From assembly GCF_030548205.1 (NCBI RefSeq), contig NZ_JAUORV010000018.1, positions 52,349 through 116,348 of the forward strand: DNA of 64,000 nucleotides. Reading direction: 5' to 3'. Below, piece by piece: positions 44,347-54,707 of the stretch. Origin of the DNA: Aliiglaciecola sp. 3_MG-2023. GTDB taxonomy: Bacteria; Pseudomonadota; Gammaproteobacteria; Enterobacterales; Alteromonadaceae. How positions within the stretch are numbered: the stretch's first letter is position 1; each line of letters starts with the position of its first letter. Under the pieces are notes generated by a model. It saw only the letters and a program-made list of their open reading frames with translations. It did not search any database and had not been told where the DNA came from. The position numbers and the translations under genes are program-made.

Positions 44347-47300
44347 TTATCTATCCCGGGTTAAATAACTTCTTAAAATCTCGGCTTCAATATCACCCAC
44401 AGTAGGCTGATTATCTGGTGAACTTTCCATAAACATGGGGTTGTCAGTTTGAGAACCAAATATGGCTTCTACACCAGTAACACTAGAGGATTCTGATGCT
44501 AATGGTATATCTAAGCGTTGTTGTCGACGTTGTAATTCGTTCATTATTCTCTCTCGTTCCGCTTGTTCTCGTCTGCGTCTGCGAGCTTGCTCTTCTTGTA
44601 TCTGACGTTGACGTGCTCGTTCATTCCAATAGCTAGCTCCCCCCCCAATGAGTCGATTTCCTAGCCAACCCACAGCTAAACCGGCAAGCAGACCAACCCC
44701 AAAGCCAATTGGACCACCTATGGCGGTGCCAATTGCTGCTCCAGCCCAAGCTGAACTGCCACCAATCACAGCTGCACGGCCTGTTCGAACCACAATCTCA
44801 GTGGCAGAGTTTTCTCTTCCATCGGTGGCAATATTGTAGGTTTCCATAACCGCATCTATTACCCCAGGCACAGCACGAGCACCTAATCGTGCAGCAACAG
44901 CTTTGGCCGAGGTAGCTTCTAGCCCCTCGGTTATTATCATTTGACCGGCTCTGGTACGCATGTAATGTTCACCAACTTCTGAAGCCGCGCCTGCGCCTCC
45001 CTCCAATAAGCCTAATTTGATTAAATGTGCTCGATAAGCAGGGTCATTTAAATTTGCTTGGTCATTCAATAGGTAATCTGCACCCACACCGATGGCAATT
45101 CCCAACCCAGCCGATCTAGGCGCTTGTCGCAACGCAGTTGTACGCCTTGCTTGTTGCCAGTCTCCGGCTGAAAATTGCGCATCAGGCAGGTTAGCTTGTT
45201 GTATTCTTCGCATTTCTTCAATTGCTTGAGCGGTACTGGTATCAATACCTGCTCGCATATCTGTTGGAGTTCTATTGGGTAAGGTATCTAAAAAGCTTTC
45301 ATACCATCTAATGGTGTTCGTGTTGAAATTAGGTATGGCAACAGCTCTTGATGCTGCCTGTTGTCCAATTTGTTGAATCAGGTTGTCGAACTGCGCTGGT
45401 GTGATTCGTCCGTTTTGCCTAGCTAGGTAGAGTTCAGCACCATTTCGTAAGGGGGGCGAACTATCGTTTAAGTCAATTGGCGTGTTAAAACGGGTTGCTT
45501 TATAGATTGTTCTCATCGGTTCTAAATTCCAATTGGGTGATCTAGAAACTGTCCCTGAGTTGGTAAAGTCGGAACCTGTAGGGTTATTAAGTAGTGCTCT
45601 GTATTCGGCTAGATGATTTTCAGGTATCGCCAAACCTAATCCGTCACTCACTTGAGATAAAGTCATGTCAGGACGATAGGTACTAGCAAATCGCTGAAAT
45701 TTTCTGGCGTCAGTATTCAGAATATCTTTGTGGCCACTTAGATAAGTCTTGAACCGGGTTCTAGCGCTTGGGCTGCTATAACTGGCTGTACCAGGGCGTG
45801 TTACTTTCACGGATAAATCTTGAAATGGTGAGCCCGAAGTCACTCGTATATCAGCAATTGGCACATTGCCCCGGGTAGCTCTAAATGGACGTAGCGGATC
45901 TCCCGACCATGTTCTGCCCGCATTGTTGTAGTTGCTACCGGTTAAGCCTCTATTTAAATCTGATGGTGTAAATGCCTCACCTATATCTCCTGCTCTAACG
46001 TTAACATTTCGGTAGGGGAGTGTCTGCTGTATAGCGCTGGCGCGAGGATCTATTAAGGAATAACCTCCGCTGTACGGGCGAATTCTGTCTTCATTACGAT
46101 AGTTAATAGGAGAGGTCGGTCCAACTGGACTAGTATCATTTTCCCCCGAATATAGGCGTATAGCCTCTGATTCTTCACGTATCAGGGCGGCCTCAGAAGC
46201 TCGTAGTCTGGCCACATATTCAGCTTCAGACATAATAGGAATATCGATGTCGGACAAATGATCCTGAAACTGTTGCTCTGACATAATTGGATCTGGAAAA
46301 GAGCGGTTTGGTGTACCAATAACGGATTCCGGATGTATGGAGATAATAAGGGCTACGCCATTATTATCTTTCAACATATAGAATTTTTCTGGTGTTGTTG
46401 AGGTGGCTGTTGTCATCCACAAATGTCCATATTCAACCCGCTTGGTTCGTTCGGCTTTCAAACGTCTTCGAAAAGTTTGATAAGCTGAAGTTTCCGGTAG
46501 GCTTACATTGCCATTACTAGCAAACCATTGCTCAACTCTAATCGATTCTACATTTAGCGTGTCGTTGCGCATTTCCTCTACGTTGTAATCATCTGGGTTG
46601 AAGCTAAATTCATTTTCAGCAGGTTCACAAATTTCATCACCAGAGTATTGTTCAATAGATTGTTCACTAAACAAGGAAGCTCCATCAGCTTCAGATGTTT
46701 GATTTACAGATTGAGCAAGGGACTGTGATTGCATGGAGGGTTCCAGTTCACAGATATCCTCTTCCGGGGTTCTTTGAATTTGCTTAGTACTGGATTTTTG
46801 TTGGGTATGGGTAATTTCGTGAGCCATTAGCCCTATATCGCTAGAACTTTGTTTTGATCCAAGAAAGATATGATTACCCAAGGTAAATGCTTTGGCGTTT
46901 AGATCCTTTGCTGCTTTGTTTGAGGCTGAATTTTGGTGTACTCGGATTTGTGATAAATCATTGCTTAGAACTCGAGAAACTGGATGTTTGATGTCGTCAG
47001 AGACAGGACTGCCTTGATCGGGGTTTTTAACTATATTCTCAACTTGCTTAGTGATTTTGGGCTGGGATGAATTACTTCGCTGTTTTGTTCTTATCACTTG
47101 TGGATAGTGATCTGTGGATAAATTTACTTGAGAAGCGCGCTTGTTGGAATAACTAGGCTGATGCAAAACACTTCGTGCTACGGCGTCAGCCTCTTTTTCT
47201 AGAGAACTATTTGGATTTCCTACCTTTATAGTCGACGGTGGATGACCGTCGTTTGACCAGGTATCATTTATATAAGCAAGTTTCTGCCATGTAGGGTTGA

Positions 47301-47406
47301 CCTTTGACGTTTTAAACTTAGGTTCTACCTTTACACTTTTGGATGGGGGTGTTTCATTGCTTCCCTTTGTGTTAGTTTTGCTAGTTGGATAGCTTGTTGT
47401 AGACAC
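44347..47406 (-). CDS. large DUF4157 (eCIS-type) protein, orphan
   Basis: A 1019-residue protein without signal peptide. Near residue 64-82 it has NPNSSLEKEADAVARSVL, and at 145-210 the DUF4157 core with SRVLSNDLSQIRVHQNS and the putative metalloprotease motif HEITH (196-200). DUF4157 is a marker of cargo proteins loaded into extracellular contractile injection systems and of other polymorphic toxins. The middle (~450-700) is long, polar and unrecognised. A Gly-rich stretch (~900-950, AGAAIGTAIGGPIGFGVGLLAG) looks like a membrane-inserting glycine zipper, followed by a highly charged Arg/Glu/Gln coiled coil. No sheath, tube, baseplate or immunity gene is near. It is inserted between the HDOD gene and the glmS regulator. 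Confidence 0.8.
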   Translation of the reverse strand: MSTTSYPTSKTNTKGSNETPPSKSVKVEPKFKTSKVNPTWQKLAYINDTWSNDGHPPSTIKVGNPNSSLEKEADAVARSVLHQPSYSNKRASQVNLSTDHYPQVIRTKQRSNSSQPKITKQVENIVKNPDQGSPVSDDIKHPVSRVLSNDLSQIRVHQNSASNKAAKDLNAKAFTLGNHIFLGSKQSSSDIGLMAHEITHTQQKSSTKQIQRTPEEDICELEPSMQSQSLAQSVNQTSEADGASLFSEQSIEQYSGDEICEPAENEFSFNPDDYNVEEMRNDTLNVESIRVEQWFASNGNVSLPETSAYQTFRRRLKAERTKRVEYGHLWMTTATSTTPEKFYMLKDNNGVALIISIHPESVIGTPNRSFPDPIMSEQQFQDHLSDIDIPIMSEAEYVARLRASEAALIREESEAIRLYSGENDTSPVGPTSPINYRNEDRIRPYSGGYSLIDPRASAIQQTLPYRNVNVRAGDIGEAFTPSDLNRGLTGSNYNNAGRTWSGDPLRPFRATRGNVPIADIRVTSGSPFQDLSVKVTRPGTASYSSPSARTRFKTYLSGHKDILNTDARKFQRFASTYRPDMTLSQVSDGLGLAIPENHLAEYRALLNNPTGSDFTNSGTVSRSPNWNLEPMRTIYKATRFNTPIDLNDSSPPLRNGAELYLARQNGRITPAQFDNLIQQIGQQAASRAVAIPNFNTNTIRWYESFLDTLPNRTPTDMRAGIDTSTAQAIEEMRRIQQANLPDAQFSAGDWQQARRTTALRQAPRSAGLGIAIGVGADYLLNDQANLNDPAYRAHLIKLGLLEGGAGAASEVGEHYMRTRAGQMIITEGLEATSAKAVAARLGARAVPGVIDAVMETYNIATDGRENSATEIVVRTGRAAVIGGSSAWAGAAIGTAIGGPIGFGVGLLAGLAVGWLGNRLIGGGASYWNERARQRQIQEEQARRRRREQAERERIMNELQRRQQRLDIPLASESSSVTGVEAIFGSQTDNPMFMESSPDNQPTVGDIEAEILRSYLTRDR

Positions 47407-47607
47407 CTAGAACGATCCTTTTCACTTGTATGGTCCCCAGTACAATTAATTTTAGTCTAAAGCATACTGGTTGTACAAAAAACAGTCAGATTGTGTTCCC
47501 TAAACTTTTTCATCCGTTAAAAATACCCATGTATGAAACTAAATACTTGCAATTCGTAATTAATTATCTATTATTTCTTTCGTTTCGAAATTTAATTGCT
47601 TTCATCA

Positions 47608-48396
47608 ATGGATATTATCGTGCAAAAACGCAATACCCAACAACGTCGTCGAGCCATCATTGAACGCCTAAATGAACAAGGGGAAGTGGCTGTAGAGGCT
47701 TTGTCTAAGTTATTTTCAACCTCAGAGGTGACAATTCGAAAGGATTTGTCTGAGCTCGAAAGTAATGGCTTACTGCTTCGAAAGTTTGGTGGTGCTGTGT
47801 TATTGCCTTCAGAATCTTCTGAATTAACCAACGAAAATCTTTCGAATCGAAAGAAAGCCATTGCGATTGCCGCTGCAACCCTTATTCAAGACCATAATCG
47901 TATTATTATTGATAGCGGAAGCACCACAGCAGCCTTAATACCTCACTTACCTGCTAAAAGGGGCTTAGTCATTATGACTAACTCACTGCAGGTGGCCAAT
48001 ACGTTATTGGAACGGGAAAATGAACCGCAAGTGTTAATGACGGGTGGTACTTGGGATCAGCAGTCTCATTCTTTTCAAGGGCAAATGGCAGAACAAATGC
48101 TGCGTGCCTATAATTTCGACCAAGCCTTTTTAGGTGCTGCTGGTTTAGATACCCAAAGAGGGTCAACCACATTTAATGAGTTAACTTCATTGAGTCGTAC
48201 TATGGCAGAAGTGTCGAAGCAGGTCATCGTCATGGCAGAATCAGAAAAATTGCAGCGTAAAATACCCAATGTGGAATTGCCTTGGTCAAAAATATCGATA
48301 TTGGTTACCGATGATGGCATCGATGACCAAGCTAAACATCAAATTGAACAGCACGGCGTAAACGTGATTTGCGCTCCAACCCTTGAAACACATTAG
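47608..48396 (+). CDS. DeoR-family regulator in front of glmS
   Basis: A 262-residue regulator. The start is placed at the ATG at 47608; a GTG at 47620 is also possible and neither has a clear ribosome-binding site. An N-terminal helix-turn-helix (RRRAIIERLNEQGEVAVEALSKLF...EVTIRKDLSELESNGLL) is followed by the DeoR sugar-phosphate sensing domain with IIIDSGSTTAAL and LGAAGLD. It lies 9 bp before glmS and is probably its regulator, responding to an amino-sugar phosphate (inference from the fixed neighbourhood in Alteromonadales and Vibrionales). Confidence 0.9.
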   Translation: MDIIVQKRNTQQRRRAIIERLNEQGEVAVEALSKLFSTSEVTIRKDLSELESNGLLLRKFGGAVLLPSESSELTNENLSNRKKAIAIAAATLIQDHNRIIIDSGSTTAALIPHLPAKRGLVIMTNSLQVANTLLERENEPQVLMTGGTWDQQSHSFQGQMAEQMLRAYNFDQAFLGAAGLDTQRGSTTFNELTSLSRTMAEVSKQVIVMAESEKLQRKIPNVELPWSKISILVTDDGIDDQAKHQIEQHGVNVICAPTLETH

Positions 48397-48405
48397 GAGA
48401 AGATT

Positions 48406-50238
48406 ATGTGTGGGATAGTAGGCGCAATTGCCGAACGCAATGTAGTTGAAATATTGTTAGAAGGACTTAGACGTCTTGAGTATCGTGGATACGATTCTGC
48501 TGGTGTCGCTTTGCTAGATGGTAACGGACATTTAACTCGGGAACGTCAAATTGGTAAAGTGCAAGCATTGAGTGACGCCATAAAAGCCAACCCAATAAAA
48601 GGTTCTACTGGCATTGCTCATACACGCTGGGCTACCCACGGTGGGGTCACTCAGAAAAATGCTCATCCCCATTTTTCAGACGAACGTATTGCCGTGGTGC
48701 ACAATGGCATCATCGAAAACTATGAAGATCTGCGCGCCGATTTGCAGAGTAAAGGCTACACCTTTGGTTCAGATACCGACACAGAAACCATTGCCCATAC
48801 CGTGCATGAAGAACTGAAAAAAGGGAAAGATTTATTGCAAGCAGTGCAAGATTCTGTGAATCAGTTTCACGGTGCTTACGGTACTGTAATTATGGATAAA
48901 ATGGACGCAGAGCGAGTCATTGTTGCTCGCTCCGGTAGTCCGTTAGTAATTGGTTTAGGCATTGGCGAGAACTTTATCGCATCAGATCAAATGGCTTTGC
49001 TACCCGTGACGCGCCGTTTTATGTTTTTGGAAGAAGGCGATGTGGCTGAAATTACTCGCACGTCCGTGAAAGTCTATGCAGCAGATGGTACTTTGGTCGA
49101 GCGTGATGTATTCGATTCAGATATTGAACATGATGCCGGTGACAAAGGTGGTTATCGCCATTACATGCTCAAAGAAATCCATGAACAGCCTACTGTTGTG
49201 CGCAATACACTGCAAAATCGATTAGGCGAAACCGATCTGGTAGAAGGGATATTTGGCGCTGGTTCAGAAGCGATTCTAAAAGATATTAAACATGTACAGA
49301 TTATAGCTTGTGGTACTAGTTACCACGCAGGCATGACTGCGCGTTATTGGTTAGAGCAATATGCAAATGTCTCGTGTAACGTCGAAATTGCATCAGAATT
49401 TCGCTACCGTAAATCTGTTGTGATGCCAAATAGCTTGTTGGTGACCATTTCTCAGTCTGGTGAAACGGCTGATACTTTAGCTGCCCTCAGATTAGCGAAA
49501 AGCGTGGGCTATATGTCGAGTTTGGCAATATGTAATGTGCCAGGCTCATCGTTGGTACGTGAATCCGACATGGCCTTTATGACCTTAGCGGGTGCAGAGA
49601 TAGGCGTTGCCTCTACCAAAGCATTTACCACTCAGTTGACCGGATTTTTAATGCTGACATTAGCTCTTGGAAAGTACAATGGTATGTCTGAAGACGATAA
49701 AAAGTCTATCGTGAGTGGGCTACATAGCTTGCCAGCTAAATTGGAAGAAACACTGAGTTTAACCGCTGGAATTGAAGACCTAGCCGAAGAGTTTGCCGAC
49801 AAACAACACAGTCTTTTCTTAGGTCGTGGCGATCAATATCCCATTGCCATGGAAGGCGCGTTAAAACTCAAGGAAATCTCCTACATACATGCAGAAGCCT
49901 ATGCATCAGGCGAACTAAAACACGGTCCATTAGCGTTAATAGATGATGAAATGCCAGTAATCGTTGTAGCACCGAATAATGAGCTACTCGAGAAGTTAAA
50001 ATCAAACGTCGAAGAAGTCCGCGCCCGTGGCGGAATCATGTACGTATTCGCCGATAGACAAGCAAAATTCGCCAGTGACGACACCATGCGCGTGATAAAC
50101 GTACCGCACTGCGAACCGGCTATCGCGCCTATCGTCTACACATTACCTCTGCAATTATTGTCATATTACGTTGCAGTGATAAAAGGCACAGACGTAGATC
50201 AACCTCGAAATCTAGCTAAATCTGTAACAGTAGAATAG
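48406..50238 (+). CDS. glmS: glutamine-fructose-6-phosphate aminotransferase
   Basis: A 610-residue enzyme that makes glucosamine-6-phosphate from fructose-6-phosphate and glutamine. The N-terminal glutaminase opens [10 protein letters not shown] with nucleophile Cys2 after Met removal; TRWATHG and NGIIENY follow. The C-terminal half has two SIS domains ([29 protein letters not shown]) and ends [13 protein letters not shown], the conserved segment whose coding sequence is the recognition site for Tn7-type insertion. The AGGAGA site lies just before the ATG. The metal island begins downstream. Confidence 0.97.
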   Translation: MCGIVGAIAERNVVEILLEGLRRLEYRGYDSAGVALLDGNGHLTRERQIGKVQALSDAIKANPIKGSTGIAHTRWATHGGVTQKNAHPHFSDERIAVVHNGIIENYEDLRADLQSKGYTFGSDTDTETIAHTVHEELKKGKDLLQAVQDSVNQFHGAYGTVIMDKMDAERVIVARSGSPLVIGLGIGENFIASDQMALLPVTRRFMFLEEGDVAEITRTSVKVYAADGTLVERDVFDSDIEHDAGDKGGYRHYMLKEIHEQPTVVRNTLQNRLGETDLVEGIFGAGSEAILKDIKHVQIIACGTSYHAGMTARYWLEQYANVSCNVEIASEFRYRKSVVMPNSLLVTISQSGETADTLAALRLAKSVGYMSSLAICNVPGSSLVRESDMAFMTLAGAEIGVASTKAFTTQLTGFLMLTLALGKYNGMSEDDKKSIVSGLHSLPAKLEETLSLTAGIEDLAEEFADKQHSLFLGRGDQYPIAMEGALKLKEISYIHAEAYASGELKHGPLALIDDEMPVIVVAPNNELLEKLKSNVEEVRARGGIMYVFADRQAKFASDDTMRVINVPHCEPAIAPIVYTLPLQLLSYYVAVIKGTDVDQPRNLAKSVTVE

Positions 50239-50245
50239 AAATTAT

Positions 50246-50263
50246 AAGGGCCGAAAGGCCCTT
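50246..50263 (+). terminator. stem-loop after glmS
   Basis: AAGGGCC-GAAA-GGCCCTT is a perfect 7-bp stem with a stable tetraloop, 7 bases after the glmS stop. The following TGTGCG is not T-rich, so the original T tract may have been lost or the stem may work with the following sequence. Confidence 0.75.
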
Positions 50264-50293
50264 GTGCGAGTATATTAAAGTTTGAAACTAGGC

Positions 50294-50310
50294 ATTAATG
50301 TTTGAAACTC
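50294..50310. repeat. left 17-bp inverted repeat of the metal island
   Basis: ATTAATGTTTGAAACTC is the exact reverse complement of 59123-59139. The rest of the gap 50264-50601 holds a hairpin (AAACCCG/CGGGTTT, 50324-50345, extended by GCACAA/TTGTGC), a second small hairpin (GAGCA/TGCTC near 50363), and no gene. An AAACCCGCTT segment also recurs near the right end (about 59092). Confidence 0.7.
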
Positions 50311-50601
50311 GCACAACTATGTTAAACCCGCTTTTGGTCGGGTTTGTGCCATTGCCGTCATTGAGCAGAAGTGCTCTGACAGGCAGCTTCGAGCCTATAA
50401 GCGGTCGGTCGAGTGTTGAACGTTACTGAGATGTTTGTTTCATTTGCGGGTCGTCATTCGACCTTGATTGAATTGGTGGTAATTGTAGTATTCCGGACAA
50501 TCAGCTTCTTATTGGTGAATACACAATTCAGTAATCATTTTCAGTTGTTTTGAATTTCCAGACGAAGAGCACCGTATTTTCTGCAATACGGTGCCCAACA
50601 A

Positions 50602-53600
50602 TCACACTCTGGTTAATTTGGAGTGAATCATCCGATACAAAATAGGCAAAACCACCAATGTTAGAATGGTGGACGAGATGATCCCGCCAATCACCACCGT
50701 TGCAAGCGGTCTTTGCACTTCAGCGCCAGTCCCGACATTAAGTGCCATGGGAATAAAGCCTAAGCTTGCTACCAGTGCTGTCATCAAAACCGGACGCAAT
50801 CTTGTGATAGCTCCGTCAACGATTGAGTTAATTAAGTCACCTGTTTCTAGTACTCGCTGTTTAATAAATGACAACATCACTAGGCCGTTTAGTACCGCAA
50901 TACCAGAGAGCGCAATAAACCCGACTCCGGCAGATATAGACAGTGGCATGTCACGCATCCAGAGCGCGAAAACACCTCCTGTTAAGGCTAAAGGCACACC
51001 AGTGAAGATGATCAAGGCATCACGAAATGAGCCAAACACGACTACCAGTAACACAAGTATCAGAAAAAGCGTGGCAGGCACCACGATAGACAGTCGCTGA
51101 CTGGCACTTTCAAGCTGCTCAAACGTGCCACCATAATCCAGCCAGTAGCCTGCTGGGAGTGAAACCTGTTCGGTTATTTTGATTTTTGCTTCGTCAACAA
51201 AGCTCCCTAAGTCGCGCTCTCTGACATTGGCGGTAACCACGACTCTGCGCTTACCGTTTTCTCGACTGATTTGATTGGGAACAGACGAGTACCCCAGCGT
51301 AGCGACTTCTGATAACGGCACAAATTCCCCATCCGATGTAATGATAGGAGTGCTGCCAATGGCATCTAAATCTGTACGGATACCTTCACCAAATCGCACA
51401 AGCAACTCAAAGCGTCTATCTCCCTCAAAAATTAAGCCAGCAGTATTACCACCGATAGCTGACGCCAACCACTCCTGCAAATCGGCCACGTCCAATCCAT
51501 AACGTGCCAACTCGACTAGCTTAGGGTTGATAGTGAAGATAGGGATATCATCGACCTGTTCAAGTCGTGCATCCGCCACGCCGTCAATTGATTGTAAAAC
51601 CGTTAAGATGTCGTTTGCAGAAGCAACCAGCGTGGTTAAATCATCTCCGAAGACTTTTATACCAAGGTCAGCCCTTACCCCACTTATCAACTCGTTAAAA
51701 CGCATTTGGATAGGTTGGGTAAACTCATAGTTATTGCCTGTCACCGCTTGTAAATCTCGCTCAAGGGTTTCCACGAAATCAGCTTTTGATAGGTTAGGAT
51801 CAGGCCACTGCGCTCGTGGTTTTAGCATCACAAAGGTATCGGTTACGTTGGGCGGCATCGCATCGGTGGCTACTTCTGCGGTACCGGTTTTCGCAAACAC
51901 TGTGAGTACCTGTTCGTATTCCATCAAGGTAGATTCAAGTGTTTTTTGCATTGCGACGGCTTGTTCAATACCTGTGCCCGGTATTCGCATGGCGTGCAGT
52001 GCGATGTCTCCTTCGTCAAGCTGGGGAACAAACTCAGAGCCTAATCGCGTTGCCAACCATAAGCTGCCCACTACCAGCACGACTGAGCCGAAAAGCACTA
52101 TCCAGCGTAATTTCAGTGCAAGATTAATGATAGGACGATAGGCGGATTTAGCTGCAACAATAATGAAGCTTTCTTTCTCACTGACTTTACCTGCCATAAA
52201 CATCGCGACTGCCGCCGGTACAATAGTAATGGAGAACAGCATCGCTGCTATCAGCGCCATGATGACCGTTGCCGCCATTGGTTGGAACATCTTGCCCTCA
52301 ACGCCTGTCAATGAGAACAGCGGGATATACACGACAGTAATAATCAATACACCGAATAAGCTAGGACGAATGACTTCGTTGGTCGCTTGAAAAACCAGTT
52401 CTAGCCGCTCTTTAAGTGGCAAGACTGTGCCTGTGCGTTTCTGAGACTCGGATAACCGCCTGATACAGTTCTCTACGATGATCACCGCACCATCGACAAT
52501 TAATCCAAAGTCCAATGCGCCAAGGCTCATTAGGTTGGCAGACACACCTGTATTAACCATCCCTGTAATGGTCGCCAACATCGCCAGCGGTATAACTGCC
52601 GCAGTGATGAGCGCGGCGCGAATATTGCCAAGCAATATGAACAAGATCACTATGACTAACAACGCACCTTCTACTAAATTCTTCTGAACCGTTTCGATAG
52701 CTTTATCGACCAATAGGGTACGGTCATAGACTGGCTCAATGACAATACCATCAGGTAAGCTGGATTGAATGTCCTTCACCTTTTTGGCAACGGATTGAGC
52801 AACGGCTCGTGAGTTTTCGCCGACTAGCATCATTGCCGTACCTAAAACGGTCTCTTCACCCTCCTGCGTTGCCGCACCAGTTCTCAGCTCCTTACCAATA
52901 GCCACACTGCCAATGTCTTTCACCGCAACGGGGACAGTATTAATGCGTTTTATTACCACATTTTCGATATCGCTAAGTGTTTGAAGTTGACCTTGTGAGC
53001 GCACCAGTATTTGTTGCCCATTTCGCTCAACAAACCCCGCCCCCTGATTGGTGTTGTTTCGCTCCAGAGCACGATGGATATCACTTAGACTAATGTCAAA
53101 ATTCAGCATAAGCTGTGGTTCAGGATTCACATGGTATTGCTTAACATAGCCTCCAATGGCGTTGACTTCAGTGATCCCCTTAACCAGTGCGAGCTGCGGT
53201 TTTACGATCCAGTCGTGTATCTCGCGAAGCGCCATTGCATCGTACGGCTCACCGTTTTTTTGCATGGTATTTTGCTTGGCTCGCAAGGTATACATGTAGA
53301 TTTCACCCAACCCAGTAGCGATAGGTCCCATTTCAGGCTCTAACCCTTCAGGTAGCTGACTTTTGATTGCACCTAATCGGGTATTGATGAGATTACGTGC
53401 AAAATACAGATCAGTGCCTTCATCAAATACCGCTGTTACCTGAGCTAGTCCGTAGCGAGATAAAGAGCGGGTGTAGGACAGGTCAGGTAATCCCGCCAGT
53501 GCTGTTTCTACTACGAATGTGATCCGCTGCTCGGTTTCCAAAGGCGAATAACCCGGTGCTTGTGTATTGATTTGCACTTGCACGTTGGTGATATCGGGTA

Positions 53601-53715
53601 CCGCATCGATAGGTAATTTTTGATAACTGAATATCCCCATGCCCAGCACAAGGAAGATCAACATTAGCATTATCCCTCGTCGCTCTATGGATAAACGTAA
53701 AATGGATTCAATCAT
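50602..53715 (-). CDS. czcA: heavy-metal RND efflux pump, CzcA family
   Basis: A 1037-residue inner-membrane proton/cation antiporter. I start at 53715 (MIESILRLSIERRG), which has a strong GGGGGAC site 8 bases upstream; the frame extends 15 bases further only via TTG. The signature in TM4 is DFGLIVDGAVIIVEN, the pattern of the Zn/Co/Cd (HME1) subclass, as opposed to the copper/silver CusA type. The usual periplasmic loops and GMG-type PLSISAGVGFIALSGIAVLNG and SLGFIPMAL segments are present. It exports divalent cations with the adaptor and channel encoded next to it (order on the strand: C, B, A). Confidence 0.94.
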   Translation of the reverse strand: MIESILRLSIERRGIMLMLIFLVLGMGIFSYQKLPIDAVPDITNVQVQINTQAPGYSPLETEQRITFVVETALAGLPDLSYTRSLSRYGLAQVTAVFDEGTDLYFARNLINTRLGAIKSQLPEGLEPEMGPIATGLGEIYMYTLRAKQNTMQKNGEPYDAMALREIHDWIVKPQLALVKGITEVNAIGGYVKQYHVNPEPQLMLNFDISLSDIHRALERNNTNQGAGFVERNGQQILVRSQGQLQTLSDIENVVIKRINTVPVAVKDIGSVAIGKELRTGAATQEGEETVLGTAMMLVGENSRAVAQSVAKKVKDIQSSLPDGIVIEPVYDRTLLVDKAIETVQKNLVEGALLVIVILFILLGNIRAALITAAVIPLAMLATITGMVNTGVSANLMSLGALDFGLIVDGAVIIVENCIRRLSESQKRTGTVLPLKERLELVFQATNEVIRPSLFGVLIITVVYIPLFSLTGVEGKMFQPMAATVIMALIAAMLFSITIVPAAVAMFMAGKVSEKESFIIVAAKSAYRPIINLALKLRWIVLFGSVVLVVGSLWLATRLGSEFVPQLDEGDIALHAMRIPGTGIEQAVAMQKTLESTLMEYEQVLTVFAKTGTAEVATDAMPPNVTDTFVMLKPRAQWPDPNLSKADFVETLERDLQAVTGNNYEFTQPIQMRFNELISGVRADLGIKVFGDDLTTLVASANDILTVLQSIDGVADARLEQVDDIPIFTINPKLVELARYGLDVADLQEWLASAIGGNTAGLIFEGDRRFELLVRFGEGIRTDLDAIGSTPIITSDGEFVPLSEVATLGYSSVPNQISRENGKRRVVVTANVRERDLGSFVDEAKIKITEQVSLPAGYWLDYGGTFEQLESASQRLSIVVPATLFLILVLLVVVFGSFRDALIIFTGVPLALTGGVFALWMRDMPLSISAGVGFIALSGIAVLNGLVMLSFIKQRVLETGDLINSIVDGAITRLRPVLMTALVASLGFIPMALNVGTGAEVQRPLATVVIGGIISSTILTLVVLPILYRMIHSKLTRV

Positions 53716-53768
53716 GTGTTCGTCCCCCAATAACTGAGTCGCATGACCAAGTAAATAGCATTGAGTTA

Positions 53769-54707
53769 TTAGTGGTCATGACCGGCCTCCGACTTTTCTA
53801 AATCGGCTTTAAGCAGATAGCTGTTCTGGCTGACAATCACATCTGCAATGTGCAGACCTGATAACACTTCAATATTTTGGTTATCTTGTTGACCTAAGGT
53901 AACGGGCACGGGACGGTATTCGCCACCTTCTTTGACAAACACGACAGAAGCCCCCTCAAACTCTTGAATCGACGTTTTAGGCACCATCATGGCGACATCA
54001 AATTTTTTGATTGTCACAAGCCCTTTGATAGCCGCGCCAACCGGCCACTGACCTGAGGTATTAGCTATTTTGGCATACGCCAATATATACGGTTTTTCAT
54101 CTGGTGACGGTAAGATATGTTGGATAGTGGTGTCTAACGCTGCCCCTGACAGGCTAAGCTGAACGGGTTGCTGCTCTGCAATATCTGATAGCTGTTGTGG
54201 GAAGACTTTAAGCTGTGCCCACACGTCATCATAGTTTGCGATTGAAAATAGCACTTGGCCATTGGATAACTCGCCTTCATTGGCATGTCTGGCAATCACG
54301 GTGCCTGAAAACGGCGCGGCAACAGGATAACTTTTAAGGCTTTCGTTGGATTCAACGATTGCTAGTGTCTCTCCTTTTTTAACTTTGTTACCTAAATTTG
54401 CATTGACCTTGGTCACCATACCGTCGAATCGTGCACGCACATGACTCAGTGAAGCAGGGTCGGTCACGATATTTCCGTAGACAGTGGTGGTAATAGTGAG
54501 GCTACCCGTTTGCACACTTTGCGTCATTACGCCCATTTTTTGCGCCATGCTATCTGACATGAATACGCGTTCCCCCTTATGGGCTTCCTCTTTACCATGT
54601 TCGCCTTCTGATGCTTGTATTGTGGTGCTTGAAAAAAATCCCAAGGCACTACAAACAATGAAAACTAACAGAGTGTTTTGCTTCTTAATTAATATATTTT
54701 TGTTCAT
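53769..54707 (-). CDS. czcB: heavy-metal efflux periplasmic adaptor, CzcB family
   Basis: A 312-residue membrane-fusion protein linking the CzcA pump to the outer-membrane channel. An N-terminal signal segment (LLVFIVCSALGFFSSTTIQA) is followed by a His/Glu-rich stretch (EGEHGKEEAHKGER) and the lipoyl/beta-barrel folds (VRARFDGMVTKVNANLGNKVKKG, YPVAAPFSGTVIARHANEGE). The C-terminus has GHDH. It is shorter than Ralstonia CzcB (about 520 residues), lacking the extra N- and C-terminal metal-binding domains. Its ATG overlaps the czcC stop (ATGA). Confidence 0.9.
   Translation of the reverse strand: MNKNILIKKQNTLLVFIVCSALGFFSSTTIQASEGEHGKEEAHKGERVFMSDSMAQKMGVMTQSVQTGSLTITTTVYGNIVTDPASLSHVRARFDGMVTKVNANLGNKVKKGETLAIVESNESLKSYPVAAPFSGTVIARHANEGELSNGQVLFSIANYDDVWAQLKVFPQQLSDIAEQQPVQLSLSGAALDTTIQHILPSPDEKPYILAYAKIANTSGQWPVGAAIKGLVTIKKFDVAMMVPKTSIQEFEGASVVFVKEGGEYRPVPVTLGQQDNQNIEVLSGLHIADVIVSQNSYLLKADLEKSEAGHDH

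Noticed and set aside
44347..47406. Part of a contractile injection system or T6SS locus
   Set aside because: No sheath, tube, baseplate or ATPase genes lie anywhere in the window; only the cargo-type protein is present.
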